Notes: generated by a model from the letters alone, not told the origin. A stretch of 64,000 nt of DNA from an uncultured Spirochaetaceae bacterium (GCA_902802305.1 CADCLG010000001.1:62001-126000); one strand, 5' to 3'. Positions 15,893 to 25,425 are shown, counted from the first letter of the stretch. Made by a program: numbers and translations.

Positions 15893-17443
15893 ATGAGTTT
15901 GAAATTATACAATACAATGGGTCACAAAATGCAGGAGTTTAAGCCGATAAGAGAAGGACATGTCGGATTTTATGGTTGTGGTCCTACAGTTTATAATTAT
16001 GCTCATATTGGAAATCTTAGGGCTTACGTTTTCCTTGATATTCTTGATAAAACCCTCTCAATGCTTGGTTATGATATTAAGCACGTTATGAATATTACTG
16101 ATGTTGGACATCTTACTGGTGATAACGACGAAGGCGAAGATAAAATGAAAAAATCCGCAGCCGAACGCCATCAGTCTGTTCTTGAAGTTGCACAGTTTTA
16201 TACAGATGCATTTATGAAAGATATAGATGCTCTTAATATCCGCCATCCTGATGTAATCTGTAAGGCAACTGAGCATATAGACGACATGATTGAGCTGATT
16301 AAAAAGATTGAAGCTAATGGTCATACTTACATGGCAGGTGGAAATCTTTATTATGATATTTCAACTTATCCTGATTACGGAAAGCTCGCAAATCTTAATC
16401 TTGATGAATTAAAGGCTGGAGCTGGAAAACGAAAGGTTGTAGTCGTTGATGAAAACAAGCGCAATCCGGGAGACTTTGTTCTCTGGTTTACAAAATCTAA
16501 GTTTGAAGATCAGGCAATGACCTGGGATTCTCCTTGGGGACGCGGTTATCCTGGCTGGCATATTGAATGTTCTGCAATGAGTATGAAATATCTGGGAAAG
16601 CATTTTGATATTCACACCGGCGGAATTGACCATGTTCCAGTTCATCATACAAACGAAATTGCACAGTCAGAAGGAAGCTTTGACCAGGCAGAGCGTGCAA
16701 AAGGTCCTTGGGTAAATTATTGGATGCACAATGAGTTCCTTATTCTTGAAGGCGGAAAAATGTCCAAATCTTCAGGAAACTTTATTACATTGCAGACACC
16801 ACTTCCACCAGAAAAAGGTTATTGTCTTACAGAAAAAGGATACACTCCGCTTGATTACAGATACTTCTTATTGGGAGGTCATTACCGTAAACCGCTTATT
16901 TTTTCACTTAATGGGATGGATTCGGCAAAGGCTTCCCGCGCAGCTTTGAATCAGCGTGTTGCAAAACTGGTTGCCCGCGCAAAATCAGAAGAAAAAATTG
17001 AACTTACAGCCACCAATTTTGCTGAAATCCTTGAAAAAATTGATTATCAGTCAGAAAATTATGCAAAGTTCCGTGAAGGCTTAGAGAATGACCTTGCAAC
17101 TCCAATTGCTCTTGCCAGTATGCAAAAAGAATCCAATGGAAAAGGCAACGTAAAGGCAAGCGAACTTTTGAGTTCTATTTATAAGATGGACAAGGTTTTA
17201 AGTCTCAGCGTAATTGAAAATGCAATAAAACTTGCCGCAGAACAGGAAAAATCAGCTACAGCTCAGGTTGATTTGCATGAAGGAGATCCGGAAGCTGCTG
17301 AAATAAACGCTCTGGTTGCTGAACGAGTTACTGCAAAAAAAGAAAAGAACTTTGCCCGTGCAGATGAAATCAGAAATATTCTTACACAAAAAGGAATTAC
17401 AGTTACAGATACACCAAATGGTCCTGTATGGAAGCGGAATTAA
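15893..17443 (+). CDS. cysS: Cysteinyl-tRNA synthetase
   Basis: 516 residues. The enzyme charges tRNA-Cys. Class I signatures are present: the HIGN motif (NYAHIGNLRAYVF, about residue 36-48) and KMSKSSGN near residue 290. Zinc ligands are seen in YGCGPTVYN and in GWHIECSAMSMKYLG with HHTNEIAQSEG. The C-terminal region is the usual helical anticodon-binding domain. It follows the cystine operon but is separated by 134 bases with its own probable promoter; a GAGG ribosome binding site precedes ATG. Confidence 0.97.
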   Translation: MSLKLYNTMGHKMQEFKPIREGHVGFYGCGPTVYNYAHIGNLRAYVFLDILDKTLSMLGYDIKHVMNITDVGHLTGDNDEGEDKMKKSAAERHQSVLEVAQFYTDAFMKDIDALNIRHPDVICKATEHIDDMIELIKKIEANGHTYMAGGNLYYDISTYPDYGKLANLNLDELKAGAGKRKVVVVDENKRNPGDFVLWFTKSKFEDQAMTWDSPWGRGYPGWHIECSAMSMKYLGKHFDIHTGGIDHVPVHHTNEIAQSEGSFDQAERAKGPWVNYWMHNEFLILEGGKMSKSSGNFITLQTPLPPEKGYCLTEKGYTPLDYRYFLLGGHYRKPLIFSLNGMDSAKASRAALNQRVAKLVARAKSEEKIELTATNFAEILEKIDYQSENYAKFREGLENDLATPIALASMQKESNGKGNVKASELLSSIYKMDKVLSLSVIENAIKLAAEQEKSATAQVDLHEGDPEAAEINALVAERVTAKKEKNFARADEIRNILTQKGITVTDTPNGPVWKRN

Positions 17444-17508
17444 TGATTTTTCAGTAACCAATTGCCAGAAAAATTGTTATAAAACTTGTAACTAATGTCG
17501 AGGGAAAT

Positions 17509-18078
17509 GTGTTTAATAATTCAGAGGAGAATCAGAGGGGATTAACTGTACCATTAAATGCAGGTAATTCTGCTGATTTTAGAGTGATTTATGATGCTTC
17601 TATGCAGATGCTCTTCAAAATATCATACCGTGTTGTAAATGATGAAGAAGCGGCGGAAGATATAGTTCATGATTCACTTATAAAAGCAAATGAAAAATGT
17701 TTAGTCTTTCCTTCATTAAATGATGCAAAATATTGGCTCATCCGAGTTGTAAAAAATGCTTCATTAAATTACATAAAGCGAAAGGACCGTGAACGCAAGG
17801 CTTATGAAAAAGTTCTTTACGAAGATAAACATAAGTATGATTCCGGTGAAACTAGTTTGCTGAAAAAAGATTCTATACAAAAAGCCAGGGAGGCTCTGAA
17901 AAAATTACCTAAGAATTTGCAGGAAGTTCTTATGTTAAAGGAATATGGTGACCTTAACTATAAAGAAATCGGGCAGATTCTTGGCATTACAGAAGGTAAT
18001 GTAAAGGTAAGAGTTTTCAGAGCTAGGGAACAGCTTGTTAAGTTAATAGGAGAAGACGATGTCTTTTTGTCCGAGTAA
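17509..18078 (+). CDS. ECF-type RNA polymerase sigma factor
   Basis: 189 residues starting at a GTG codon with AGGGAA upstream. Region 2 (FRVIYDASMQMLFKISYRVVND, EEAAEDIVHDSLIKA) and region 4 with its helix-turn-helix (LPKNLQEVLMLKEYGDLNYKEI, LGITEGNVKVRVFRAREQL) are complete, and there is no region 1 or 3, as expected for extracytoplasmic-function sigma factors. The gene overlaps the next, a zinc-finger anti-sigma gene, by 20 bases. It seems to correspond to the sigma-24 gene following cysS in T. pallidum, as I recall. Confidence 0.92.
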   Translation: MFNNSEENQRGLTVPLNAGNSADFRVIYDASMQMLFKISYRVVNDEEAAEDIVHDSLIKANEKCLVFPSLNDAKYWLIRVVKNASLNYIKRKDRERKAYEKVLYEDKHKYDSGETSLLKKDSIQKAREALKKLPKNLQEVLMLKEYGDLNYKEIGQILGITEGNVKVRVFRAREQLVKLIGEDDVFLSE

Positions 18079-18796
18079 GGATATTCATTCAATTTATTTA
18101 GACAATGAGATGCCTGATATTTATAAGGCAGAATATGAAGCTCATTTAAAAAATTGTGAATCATGCCAAAAAGAACTTGAAAAGTTAAAAGCCCTTCATC
18201 AACTTTTTAAGGCTGATTCTGAATCCATTTCATTGAACAAGCAATATCTTGACCAGAGTTTTGACAGGCTTATGGTTAAGATGAATTACAGCAAGCATAC
18301 TAAGTTCACAGAAAAGAAAGCATCATCAGGTATCAAATATTTTGTTCCTCTTGCTGCGGCCGCCGCTGCTGTTTTTGCTCTTATTATTCCTGTAAGAATT
18401 AATTCTTCAAAAATAAATACTGAAGCTCAACCAGCTCTTGCTTCAACGGCTTCTACTGTTACTGCTAATGTTGCTACCATGGTTTCAAATGAGATTCCTT
18501 CCAATGTCAGAAATGTTTCTGTAGGTGGTGGAAAAGGTGTGGTAATTTCTGGTAATATACATGAGTCAGTTTTACCTTCTTCTATTGGCACAAACGCTAC
18601 AAGAAATTCTTTTGTTCAGAATGTCAGTAACACGGCCATAGAAAAAAAACTTATTCAGGATGTTGATGTATTCAGACCTGGCTTTATTGAAGATAAGACT
18701 ATTTCCATAAGAATTACAGTTCCCGGTATGAATGCGGTTCCTGTTACAACAGAAATTGAACTTCCGGTTTCTGTCACTACAGGTCAGTTTGAGTGA
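18059..18796 (+). CDS. Putative membrane anti-sigma factor with zinc-finger (HC2)
   Basis: 245 residues. The N-terminal cytoplasmic part has the anti-sigma zinc-finger pattern HLKNCESC (His-x3-Cys-x2-Cys) after DIHSIYLDNEMPD, as in ZAS-type anti-sigma factors that hold an ECF sigma inactive. One membrane segment (YFVPLAAAAAAVFALIIPV, about residues 99-117) is followed by a Ser/Thr/Val-rich periplasmic domain of about 125 residues that could sense a signal. It overlaps the sigma gene by 20 bases and the next gene by 4, so the three are one unit. Confidence 0.8.
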   Translation: MSFCPSKDIHSIYLDNEMPDIYKAEYEAHLKNCESCQKELEKLKALHQLFKADSESISLNKQYLDQSFDRLMVKMNYSKHTKFTEKKASSGIKYFVPLAAAAAAVFALIIPVRINSSKINTEAQPALASTASTVTANVATMVSNEIPSNVRNVSVGGGKGVVISGNIHESVLPSSIGTNATRNSFVQNVSNTAIEKKLIQDVDVFRPGFIEDKTISIRITVPGMNAVPVTTEIELPVSVTTGQFE

Positions 18797-20496
18797 ACTC
18801 GTCCAGAAAGTTTAGTTACATTTTTAGAAAGTATTCTCTTATAAGGGCAATGTTCCTTGTTATTATCATTGCAATAGCATTGATAATAATGTTCATCGTA
18901 GGCAAAAAAAATAAAGTAGTTCCTGTAATAGACTCTATTGTACCGCCCGTCGGTTCACCCGGAGATATAGTCGTTATCAATGGCAGCAACTTTGGTGATA
19001 CACGTGATATGAGTTACGTTGAGTTTGCCGGTTCAAAACTAACCGCAAGCTCTTACATTTCTTGGAGCGATGACTGCATAAAACTAGTCCTTCCTGCGAA
19101 TGTCCAGGATGGACTTGTAGTTGTCGGAACCCGTAATTCCCGCTCAAAGCCATCGCTCTTTTCTAATGAAGTTGATATTCCCGTTCCTGTGCCGACTGTA
19201 GTTCAGACAACAAAACCGGTTATATCTCAAATTTCTCCTTCAAAAGTTGCAGTTGGTGATATTCTTATAATTACAGGCAATAATTTTGGAGATTCAAGAA
19301 ATCAGTCGGAAGTTTTGTTTACTGTTGATTACGACAATCAAATCAGCAATTCTGATTATGTTACAAAAGCAATGCTTACCGAAAATATGATTGCCGCTTC
19401 TGATTCTTACGGTGAATATGAATATTGGAGCAATACAGAAATAAAAGTTCGTGTTCCAGATGGTGCCTATTCTGGTGTACTCCTTGTAAATATTGGAAAA
19501 GAAAAGTCAGAGCCTTTTGATGTTGTAATTAATAAGACTGCCGGTAACAAAGTTCTTAATTCAAAAAAAATATATCTGATTCAGTATTCAACAGATATTT
19601 CAAATGTTGCAACTACCGATGTTTCAACAATTACTCTTCATTGTCCAATTCCTGTAATGACCGTAAGTCAGCCGACAGTTGAAATTACAGAAGTTTCGCC
19701 ATTACCGCTGATTCAAAATTATCAGAACTGTCTGATTCATCAGATTACAAAAAACAGAAATAATTCGCCAAAAAGCGTTTTCCGTCAAACCTTTGTTCTT
19801 CCGGTTTATGAAACCAAAACTACAATTATGCCAGATAAAATTGGAAGCAATAAAAACATGAATCAGAATAAATACAATGAGCTTATAAAAGCTGATGCAA
19901 TAATTCCAAGTGATAACGAAAAAATAATAGAATTGAGTCAGAAAATTATTGGCAAAGAAAAGAACGATTATAGAAAAGCCCGTCTTATTTACAATTACAT
20001 GATTGATAATTATAAGATTCTTGATAAGCATCGCAACGAAAGTGATTCTCCGCTTGATTTGCCTGAACACAAACGTGGTGATGCCTATGACTTTGCTGTT
20101 ATTTATACTGCCTTGTTACGGGCTGCAAAAATCCCTGCACTGATTGACGGTGGAGTTTTAATTGGTCAGGATTTACAGACTCAGGCTCACTGGTGGTGTG
20201 AGTTTTATATTCAGAATGTTGGCTGGATTCCTGTTGATGTGGCGCTTGGTGCTGGTATGAACTACAAGGATTGGGGCGATATTTCTGATTCAAAGGCTTA
20301 TTATTTTGGTAATCTGGATGCTCATAGAATAACTTTTTCCCGAGGCTGGAGTCAGTTCAAACCTTTTAGTTATGATAATAAAATTGTGCAGTATCCTAGA
20401 ACTTTTGCCCTTCAGTCAATTTGGGAAGAAGCTTCGAGCAATACGGCAGAATACAGTTCTTATTGGAGTTTGCCGGTGATAAAAGGGGTTTATTAA
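18793..20496 (+). CDS. IPT/TIG and transglutaminase-like envelope protein lacking the catalytic Cys
   Basis: 567 residues from a GTG start that overlaps the anti-sigma stop (GTGA). One N-terminal membrane segment (LVIIIAIALIIMFIV), then two IPT/TIG Ig-like domains (PVIDSIVPPVGSPGDIVVI and PVISQISPSKVAVGDILII), a linker, and a transglutaminase-like domain (about 390-500). In that domain the expected catalytic Cys is Ala431 (HKRGDAYDFAVIYTAL), while His466 (HWWCEFY) and Asp482 (VDVALG) remain. It may therefore be a pseudo-enzyme that binds peptidoglycan or protein rather than cleaving it. Its operon with an ECF sigma and anti-sigma suggests a cell-envelope stress role. Confidence 0.82.
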   Translation: MNSSRKFSYIFRKYSLIRAMFLVIIIAIALIIMFIVGKKNKVVPVIDSIVPPVGSPGDIVVINGSNFGDTRDMSYVEFAGSKLTASSYISWSDDCIKLVLPANVQDGLVVVGTRNSRSKPSLFSNEVDIPVPVPTVVQTTKPVISQISPSKVAVGDILIITGNNFGDSRNQSEVLFTVDYDNQISNSDYVTKAMLTENMIAASDSYGEYEYWSNTEIKVRVPDGAYSGVLLVNIGKEKSEPFDVVINKTAGNKVLNSKKIYLIQYSTDISNVATTDVSTITLHCPIPVMTVSQPTVEITEVSPLPLIQNYQNCLIHQITKNRNNSPKSVFRQTFVLPVYETKTTIMPDKIGSNKNMNQNKYNELIKADAIIPSDNEKIIELSQKIIGKEKNDYRKARLIYNYMIDNYKILDKHRNESDSPLDLPEHKRGDAYDFAVIYTALLRAAKIPALIDGGVLIGQDLQTQAHWWCEFYIQNVGWIPVDVALGAGMNYKDWGDISDSKAYYFGNLDAHRITFSRGWSQFKPFSYDNKIVQYPRTFALQSIWEEASSNTAEYSSYWSLPVIKGVY

Positions 20497-20550
20497 CAAT
20501 TGACCATTTACAATGGAGAATGGACAATTACGAATGTATAATGGAGAATT
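20497..20550. repeat. AT-rich dispersed repeat (copy 2) with hairpin
   Basis: The spacer after the transglutaminase-like gene has an imperfect inverted repeat (AATTG-CCATT against AATGG-CAATT, about 20498-20529) and shares the 14-mer GGAGAATGGACAAT with the inverted copy near 15.8 kb. No coding is seen. Confidence 0.55.
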
Positions 20551-20587
20551 ATAAAAATAATTTTTTTTGGAGGATAGATAATTTAAT

Positions 20588-21280
20588 ATGACTACAAAGA
20601 TTTTAAGTGTTGGTGGATCTATAATCGTCCCTGATAAGCCGGATACAGACTTTTTGAAGAGTTTTGTTTCAATGTGTACAGCCTGGCTTGATGAAGATAA
20701 ATCCCGCAGATTGATTCTGGTTGCTGGAGGTGGTGCTCCTGCCCGTGTTTATCAGAATGCTTACAAAGAAATTGCTGCTGCTGATGCAGACAACAATGCC
20801 GCAGACTGGATTGGAATTATGGCTACAAGAATCAATGCTCAGCTGCTTAAAGCTTGCTTTGGAAAATACTGCCAGAATGATGTAGTCTATAATCCAACTG
20901 TTGAAGATTTGAAGTTTGACGGTCAGGTTCTTGTTGCTTCCGGTTGGAAACCAGGCTTTTCTACAGATACAGATGCAGTTTATCTTGGCGAAAAGTTTGA
21001 TGCAAAGGTGATTGTAAATCTTTCAAATATCGAAAAGGTTTATACAGATGACCCAAGAAAAAATCCAGATGCAAAACCTCTTAATACAATTTCCTGGGAA
21101 GATTTTAGAAAGATGGTTGGCGATGAATGGGTTCCTGGTAAAAACTGTCCTTTTGACCCAATTGCTTCTAAAAAAGCAAGTGAACTTGGCATGAAGGTAA
21201 TTTGTGCCGGCGGAAAAAATATTCCTAACATCAAAGCGATTTTGGATGATAAGGATTATATTGGAACTACGATTGGATAA
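20588..21280 (+). CDS. pyrH: UMP kinase (archaeal-type, amino-acid-kinase fold)
   Basis: 230 residues. The amino-acid kinase fold is clear: ILSVGGSIIVPD at the N-terminus, RLILVAGGGAPARVY, the FSTDTDAVYLGEKFDAKVIVNLSNIEKVYTDDP nucleotide-binding region (split over residues about 122-157) and a C-terminal glycine loop. The absence of the long bacterial PyrH insert and the short N-terminus resemble the archaeal-type UMP kinase, which makes UDP from UMP. A GGAGG lies 14 bases before the ATG, rather far. The gene stands alone, followed by a terminator. Confidence 0.85.
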   Translation: MTTKILSVGGSIIVPDKPDTDFLKSFVSMCTAWLDEDKSRRLILVAGGGAPARVYQNAYKEIAAADADNNAADWIGIMATRINAQLLKACFGKYCQNDVVYNPTVEDLKFDGQVLVASGWKPGFSTDTDAVYLGEKFDAKVIVNLSNIEKVYTDDPRKNPDAKPLNTISWEDFRKMVGDEWVPGKNCPFDPIASKKASELGMKVICAGGKNIPNIKAILDDKDYIGTTIG

Positions 21281-21300
21281 TTCTTATAAAAAGAAATAGA

Positions 21301-21332
21301 AAAGACTGTCGGAAAGGCAGTCTTTATTTTTT
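21301..21332 (+). terminator. Rho-independent terminator after the UMP kinase gene
   Basis: An 8-bp stem (AAAGACTG with CAGTCTTT), 9-base loop, then a T-rich run. It touches the stop codon of the convergent gene at 21331 and may work in both directions. Confidence 0.8.
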
Positions 21333-22032
21333 ACTGATTTATCATTTCTTCCATTCTGGTTAAAATGCCGTCAATTTTTATAGCGTAATTTGGGTCGGTG
21401 GCCCAGGTTCCTGTAAGTCCGTCAATATCCTCAATAAACTTTGTTTTATGAACCCAGGAATAGCGGGGATCAACAAGGTCATTGTTTAATTCTACATCTT
21501 CGGTGGTGGCATAGGCCTGCAAATGCTGAATATGGGCGCGGATTCCAGTCTGTTCATCTTCAAAAATGCAGCCCGGGTGTTCTGCATCCATCGCTCCTAA
21601 GCCACAGTAATTATGAAAGTCCGGCTGAACCAATCCTCCAAAACGAAGATAACCGGTTTCGAGACACATCTGGGCAAAAGCTACATCAGAATTAATATTT
21701 TCTGCGGCTGCTTCTACAATATAAATCTGAGCAAAATGAATAATTTCAATCAAATCATAATCTGGACGCTGAGATAAAAAATATTCTGCAAGCTGATTTG
21801 CAGTAAGCTGGCCTTTGTCTAAAAGCTTTCTTGAAAGGTGAAGCTCAACTTTTGGTTCTGAAATAACTTCATCCTCTGGCTGCTCTGTATTTGTTGGAGT
21901 TGATTTACAGGAAAAAGAAAGGGCGATAATAAAAATCAAAAGAATATTTATAAAAAACTTTCTGTTTGTATTTTTGATATTTTGAAAGGAAGTTTGTCTT
22001 AAAGCTTCTTGGATTGATGAATTTAAAAACAT
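21331..22032 (-). CDS. Lipoprotein with glucosaminidase (GH73-like) domain
   Basis: 233 residues. A basic N-terminus and hydrophobic stretch end in a lipobox (ALSFSCKS, about residues 38-45). The domain from about 95 on has AQMCLETGYLRFGG, with the putative catalytic Glu, FHNYCGLGAMD, GIRAHIQHLQAYA and TWATDPNYAIKIDGIL, the pattern of the FlgJ/AcmA-type N-acetylglucosaminidases that cut peptidoglycan. The signal peptide is preceded by about 25 unusual residues; no other Met offers a shorter start. A role in wall turnover or flagellar passage is possible; the substrate is inferred. Confidence 0.8.
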   Translation of the reverse strand: MFLNSSIQEALRQTSFQNIKNTNRKFFINILLIFIIALSFSCKSTPTNTEQPEDEVISEPKVELHLSRKLLDKGQLTANQLAEYFLSQRPDYDLIEIIHFAQIYIVEAAAENINSDVAFAQMCLETGYLRFGGLVQPDFHNYCGLGAMDAEHPGCIFEDEQTGIRAHIQHLQAYATTEDVELNNDLVDPRYSWVHKTKFIEDIDGLTGTWATDPNYAIKIDGILTRMEEMINQ

Positions 22033-22199
22033 GGAAACCTCTGAAAAATGAACTTATAATCAATTATTAATAAACGTATAATGAGTAAATCGGTAAAATA
22101 AGACGGAATAATTAAAAAAAATCTAGAAAAAAGCAAAAAATATCAGAAAATTATCTGGAAAATCCGCAGTTTTTTTTATATTAAATCCAATATATATGT

Positions 22200-22874
22200 G
22201 TGGAAAAATATAAAAGAAAAACTGATAAACCGAATGTAAGGGAAGACGCTCTAAAATATGGCATGGGCTATCCTCTTGATGAAGAACTTTTAATGCTTAT
22301 CCTTGGTTCAGGAAACAAAAATATGAGCGTAGAGACAATGGCAAAAAAAATTGCTGATACACTTGATGCTTCTGATGATGAGGAGGTTATAAAAAATCTT
22401 CTTGCCTTAAAAGGTGTTGGAAGGGCAAAAGCCCTTGCAATTGCCGCAGCCCTTGAGCTTGGAAAAAGGCGGAGAAATCATCTTGGAGCCCACATAAGAA
22501 CCCCAGATGATATTGTTCCCTATGTAAAACATTATGCAATGAGCCAAAAAGAACATTTTCTTGCAATTACTTTGAACGGTGGGCATGATATTATAAAGAT
22601 TCATGTAGTTTCAGTTGGAACTGTAAATCAGACAATAATCCATCCAAGGGAAGTTTTTGTAGATGCCATAAAAGAAAATGCTTCTGCAATCATACTTTGT
22701 CATAATCATCCTTCGGGTAAGGCTATTCCTTCTGATAAAGATATTGATACAACCAGAAATCTTATCGAAGTTTCAAAAATTATAGGGATTACAATTCTGG
22801 ATCACATAATCATTGATTGTGAAAGTTTTTTTAGTTTTATGGAAAATAAACTTCTCTTTTTGGAAGAAGAATAG
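22200..22874 (+). CDS. radC: RadC family JAMM/MPN protein
   Basis: 224 residues from a GTG start. The N-terminal part has a helix-hairpin-helix region (LLALKGVGRAKALAIAAALELGKRR). The C-terminal MPN domain carries the zinc motif HNHPSG followed by S-x2-D (SDKDID), with the partner Glu in HPREVFVDAIKENA. RadC proteins are widespread; a repair role once assumed is not established, and they are often linked to natural transformation or mobile DNA. The gene is divergent from the GH73-like gene and followed by htrA. Confidence 0.92.
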   Translation: MEKYKRKTDKPNVREDALKYGMGYPLDEELLMLILGSGNKNMSVETMAKKIADTLDASDDEEVIKNLLALKGVGRAKALAIAAALELGKRRRNHLGAHIRTPDDIVPYVKHYAMSQKEHFLAITLNGGHDIIKIHVVSVGTVNQTIIHPREVFVDAIKENASAIILCHNHPSGKAIPSDKDIDTTRNLIEVSKIIGITILDHIIIDCESFFSFMENKLLFLEEE

Positions 22875-22963
22875 GGTGTCAATTCTACAGCGAGCTGATA
22901 TATGGGCTTGATTTAAAATTTTTTAAGTTTACTTTTATTAAATGATTCATTAAATTATTTAAC

Positions 22964-24196
22964 ATGAGATTATATACTAAAGGACAGATTTTTATTTCTG
23001 TAGCAGTCGGAGTTTTTTCGGCAGCATTGATTAGTTCACTTATTTTTTTCAAAATCGGTCAGAAGTCAGTAGAGAAAAAAGACTTATCACAGTCTTCTGA
23101 TGTTCAGACAGAATATTATAATGAAGTTTCAAAAATCGATGAATTTCAGCTGGAAGAAAATCCAACAGTAATCATTCCTGTAAGTTCTGCTACAACTTCA
23201 TATACCCAGGATGAAATACAAAATATAAATGTTTACAACGCCTGCAATGAAGCGGTAGTAAATATTAATACTAAAGTAATGGCTTATGACTGGTTTCTGG
23301 AGCCTTATGTTCAGGACGGTGGAAGTGGAAGCGGTTCAATTATTGATAAACGCGGTTACATCCTTACGAACGTTCATGTGATTCAGGGGGCAACAAAGAT
23401 TTATGTTTCGCTTTTTGATGGTACACAGTACGAAGCCGAGGTTATTGGTCAGGATTTGGACAGCGACCTTGCAGTTATAAAGTTTAATCCACCTGAAGGT
23501 ATGGAATTAAAAACAATTTCTTTTGGAGAATCTTCTGCACTTAGAGTTGGACAGAAGGTAATTGCAATTGGAAATCCTTTTGGTATGGAAAGGACGATGA
23601 CCACTGGAATTGTTTCGGGTCTGGGACGTCCAATTCAAAACTCGAACAAACGTATAATCAGAAATATGATTCAGACGGATTCGGCAATAAATCCTGGAAA
23701 CTCTGGTGGTCCTTTGCTGGATACAAGTGGAAAGATGATTGGTATAAATACGATGATTATGTCATCTTCGGGTTCTTCTTCGGGGGTTGGTTTTGCTGTT
23801 CCATCTGAGACTGCAATTCGTGTTGTTTCTGATTTGATTAAATATGGAAAGGTTCAGCGCGGTACAATAGATGCGACTATAATTCAGCTTAATTCAAGAA
23901 TAGCCCAGTATGCTGGCCTGGATGTAAAAAATGGTATTCTTGTTTCTGAAGTTGCTCGTGGTGGAAATGCAGAAGCCGCTGGTTTGAAAGGTGGAACAGA
24001 AGCTGCATATTACGGCAGTCGTTCAAGTATAATTTACCTTGGTGGTGATGTAATTCGTCAGATTGATGATATAGAGATAAGTTCTCTTGCTGATTATTAT
24101 TCTGCTTTGGAAAGCAAAAAGCCTGGAGACCTTGTAACTGTCATTGTTCGCAGAAATAAAAAAGATGTAAAACTGCGGATTACACTGTCGGAATAG
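22964..24196 (+). CDS. HtrA/DegP-type serine protease with PDZ domain
   Basis: 410 residues. An N-terminal membrane anchor or uncleaved signal (FISVAVGVFSAALISSLIFF) is followed by a trypsin-like domain with the triad His138 (TNVHVIQGA), an Asp in DLDSDLAVIKF (about residue 169) and Ser247 (NPGNSGGPLL). A single PDZ domain lies at about 310-405. DegS/DegP relatives degrade misfolded envelope proteins or cut anti-sigma factors, which makes the ECF/anti-sigma unit at 17.5-18.8 kb an interesting possible client (inference). No ribosome binding site is evident before the ATG. Confidence 0.93.
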   Translation: MRLYTKGQIFISVAVGVFSAALISSLIFFKIGQKSVEKKDLSQSSDVQTEYYNEVSKIDEFQLEENPTVIIPVSSATTSYTQDEIQNINVYNACNEAVVNINTKVMAYDWFLEPYVQDGGSGSGSIIDKRGYILTNVHVIQGATKIYVSLFDGTQYEAEVIGQDLDSDLAVIKFNPPEGMELKTISFGESSALRVGQKVIAIGNPFGMERTMTTGIVSGLGRPIQNSNKRIIRNMIQTDSAINPGNSGGPLLDTSGKMIGINTMIMSSSGSSSGVGFAVPSETAIRVVSDLIKYGKVQRGTIDATIIQLNSRIAQYAGLDVKNGILVSEVARGGNAEAAGLKGGTEAAYYGSRSSIIYLGGDVIRQIDDIEISSLADYYSALESKKPGDLVTVIVRRNKKDVKLRITLSE

Positions 24197-24252
24197 AAAA
24201 CGATTGAAATAACAAATGATGTGATTTAAAATAACAGGCGTGGAGGATGGAA

Positions 24253-25425
24253 ATGAAGAAAATCCTTGGAATGCTGTTATGCATGTTTTTGGCAGCAGGG
24301 CTTTTTGCCGAGCAGTTTGGACTTGTTCTTTCGGGTGGCGGTGCAAAAGGTGCCTATGAAGTTGGTGTATGGAAAGCGCTTGATGATTATGGAATCACTG
24401 ATGAAATTAAGGTTATTTCTGGTTCTTCTGTTGGTGCTTTAAATGCCGCTTTGTTTACCTGTACAGATTCCAAAACTGCCGAAAAGCTCTGGCGTGAGGA
24501 AGTAGGCTATTCTTCATTTTTAATGCCTGATACAAGCTCTTTTTCTGAAGTTGCCTCCTTTGCGGTTAGAAATGCTAAAAATAATCTTGGTAAAAAACAG
24601 CAGGAAGAAAATCCTTATGGCTTGAGTGAAAATCTTTCTGAAAGCGACAGTGAGCTTATAAGATCTATTCTTGACGGTTTGACTTTTGTTGCAGATACAG
24701 GTCTAGGGCTTGCAAAAGGAACTCTGAATAATATTTCTGAATACATTTTTAGTTCGGCTCACAGCGACGGACTTTTTACGCGGGATGCCCTTTCTGAATT
24801 GATGGGAAAATATGTGACTCTAGGAAAAATCAATAAATCTGGAATAGATGTTTATGCAACGGCGATTCCTAAAGACGGGCAATTGCTTTTGAATGCTTTG
24901 TTTAAGTTTTTCGGGGCAGACAGCGTTTGTTATTTTAAGTTGAACGAACAGCTGAATGATGAAAATGTTCATTCAATTTTAATGGCTTCTTCTTCCTTTC
25001 CTTTGGTTTATGATTCAACTTTACTCCCTTCAGATGTGATTGAAGATGGCGAGCAGGTTGGAAAAAGTTATGAATATATTGATGGCGGTTTTGAATCTGT
25101 AGGGGGAAAAAATACCCCTGTCGCTCCTCTAGCTCTTCGTTCTGATGTAGATACAATTCTGATTGTTTATCTCAAATCTGAGCAGGAACTGAATAATTCT
25201 GTGTCTGAATATTTTGTAGATGATGAAGAATTAAATGGCAAAGCGAAGATTGAAATTGTCCCTTCAAAAAATCTGGGTGATTTGATAAATGGTACGGTTA
25301 ATTTTGACCCGGAAAATATCAGTGATTTAATTGATTTGGGCTATGAAGATACCTGCGCTGTTTTGGAAAAAAACGGATATGTAAAATTAAGCGGGATTAG
25401 AAGGTTTTTTAAGAAGATATTTTAG
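24253..25425 (+). CDS. Secreted patatin-like phospholipase
   Basis: 390 residues from ATG 24253, chosen because GGAGG ends 6 bases before it; the ATG at 24247 abuts that site. The signal peptide is MKKILGMLLCMFLAAGLFA. The patatin fold shows the oxyanion loop SGGGAKGAYEVG, the nucleophile motif GSSVG (about residue 58) and the catalytic Asp in YIDGGFE. Patatins hydrolyse acyl chains of lipids. There is no POTRA or barrel domain, so it is probably periplasmic or fully exported. It lies directly upstream of the RHS locus, but a link to it is unproven. Confidence 0.88.
   Translation: MKKILGMLLCMFLAAGLFAEQFGLVLSGGGAKGAYEVGVWKALDDYGITDEIKVISGSSVGALNAALFTCTDSKTAEKLWREEVGYSSFLMPDTSSFSEVASFAVRNAKNNLGKKQQEENPYGLSENLSESDSELIRSILDGLTFVADTGLGLAKGTLNNISEYIFSSAHSDGLFTRDALSELMGKYVTLGKINKSGIDVYATAIPKDGQLLLNALFKFFGADSVCYFKLNEQLNDENVHSILMASSSFPLVYDSTLLPSDVIEDGEQVGKSYEYIDGGFESVGGKNTPVAPLALRSDVDTILIVYLKSEQELNNSVSEYFVDDEELNGKAKIEIVPSKNLGDLINGTVNFDPENISDLIDLGYEDTCAVLEKNGYVKLSGIRRFFKKIF

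Noticed and set aside
24253..25425. Patatin as an effector of the RHS locus
   Set aside because: It has its own signal peptide and a separate transcription unit; adjacency alone does not support it.
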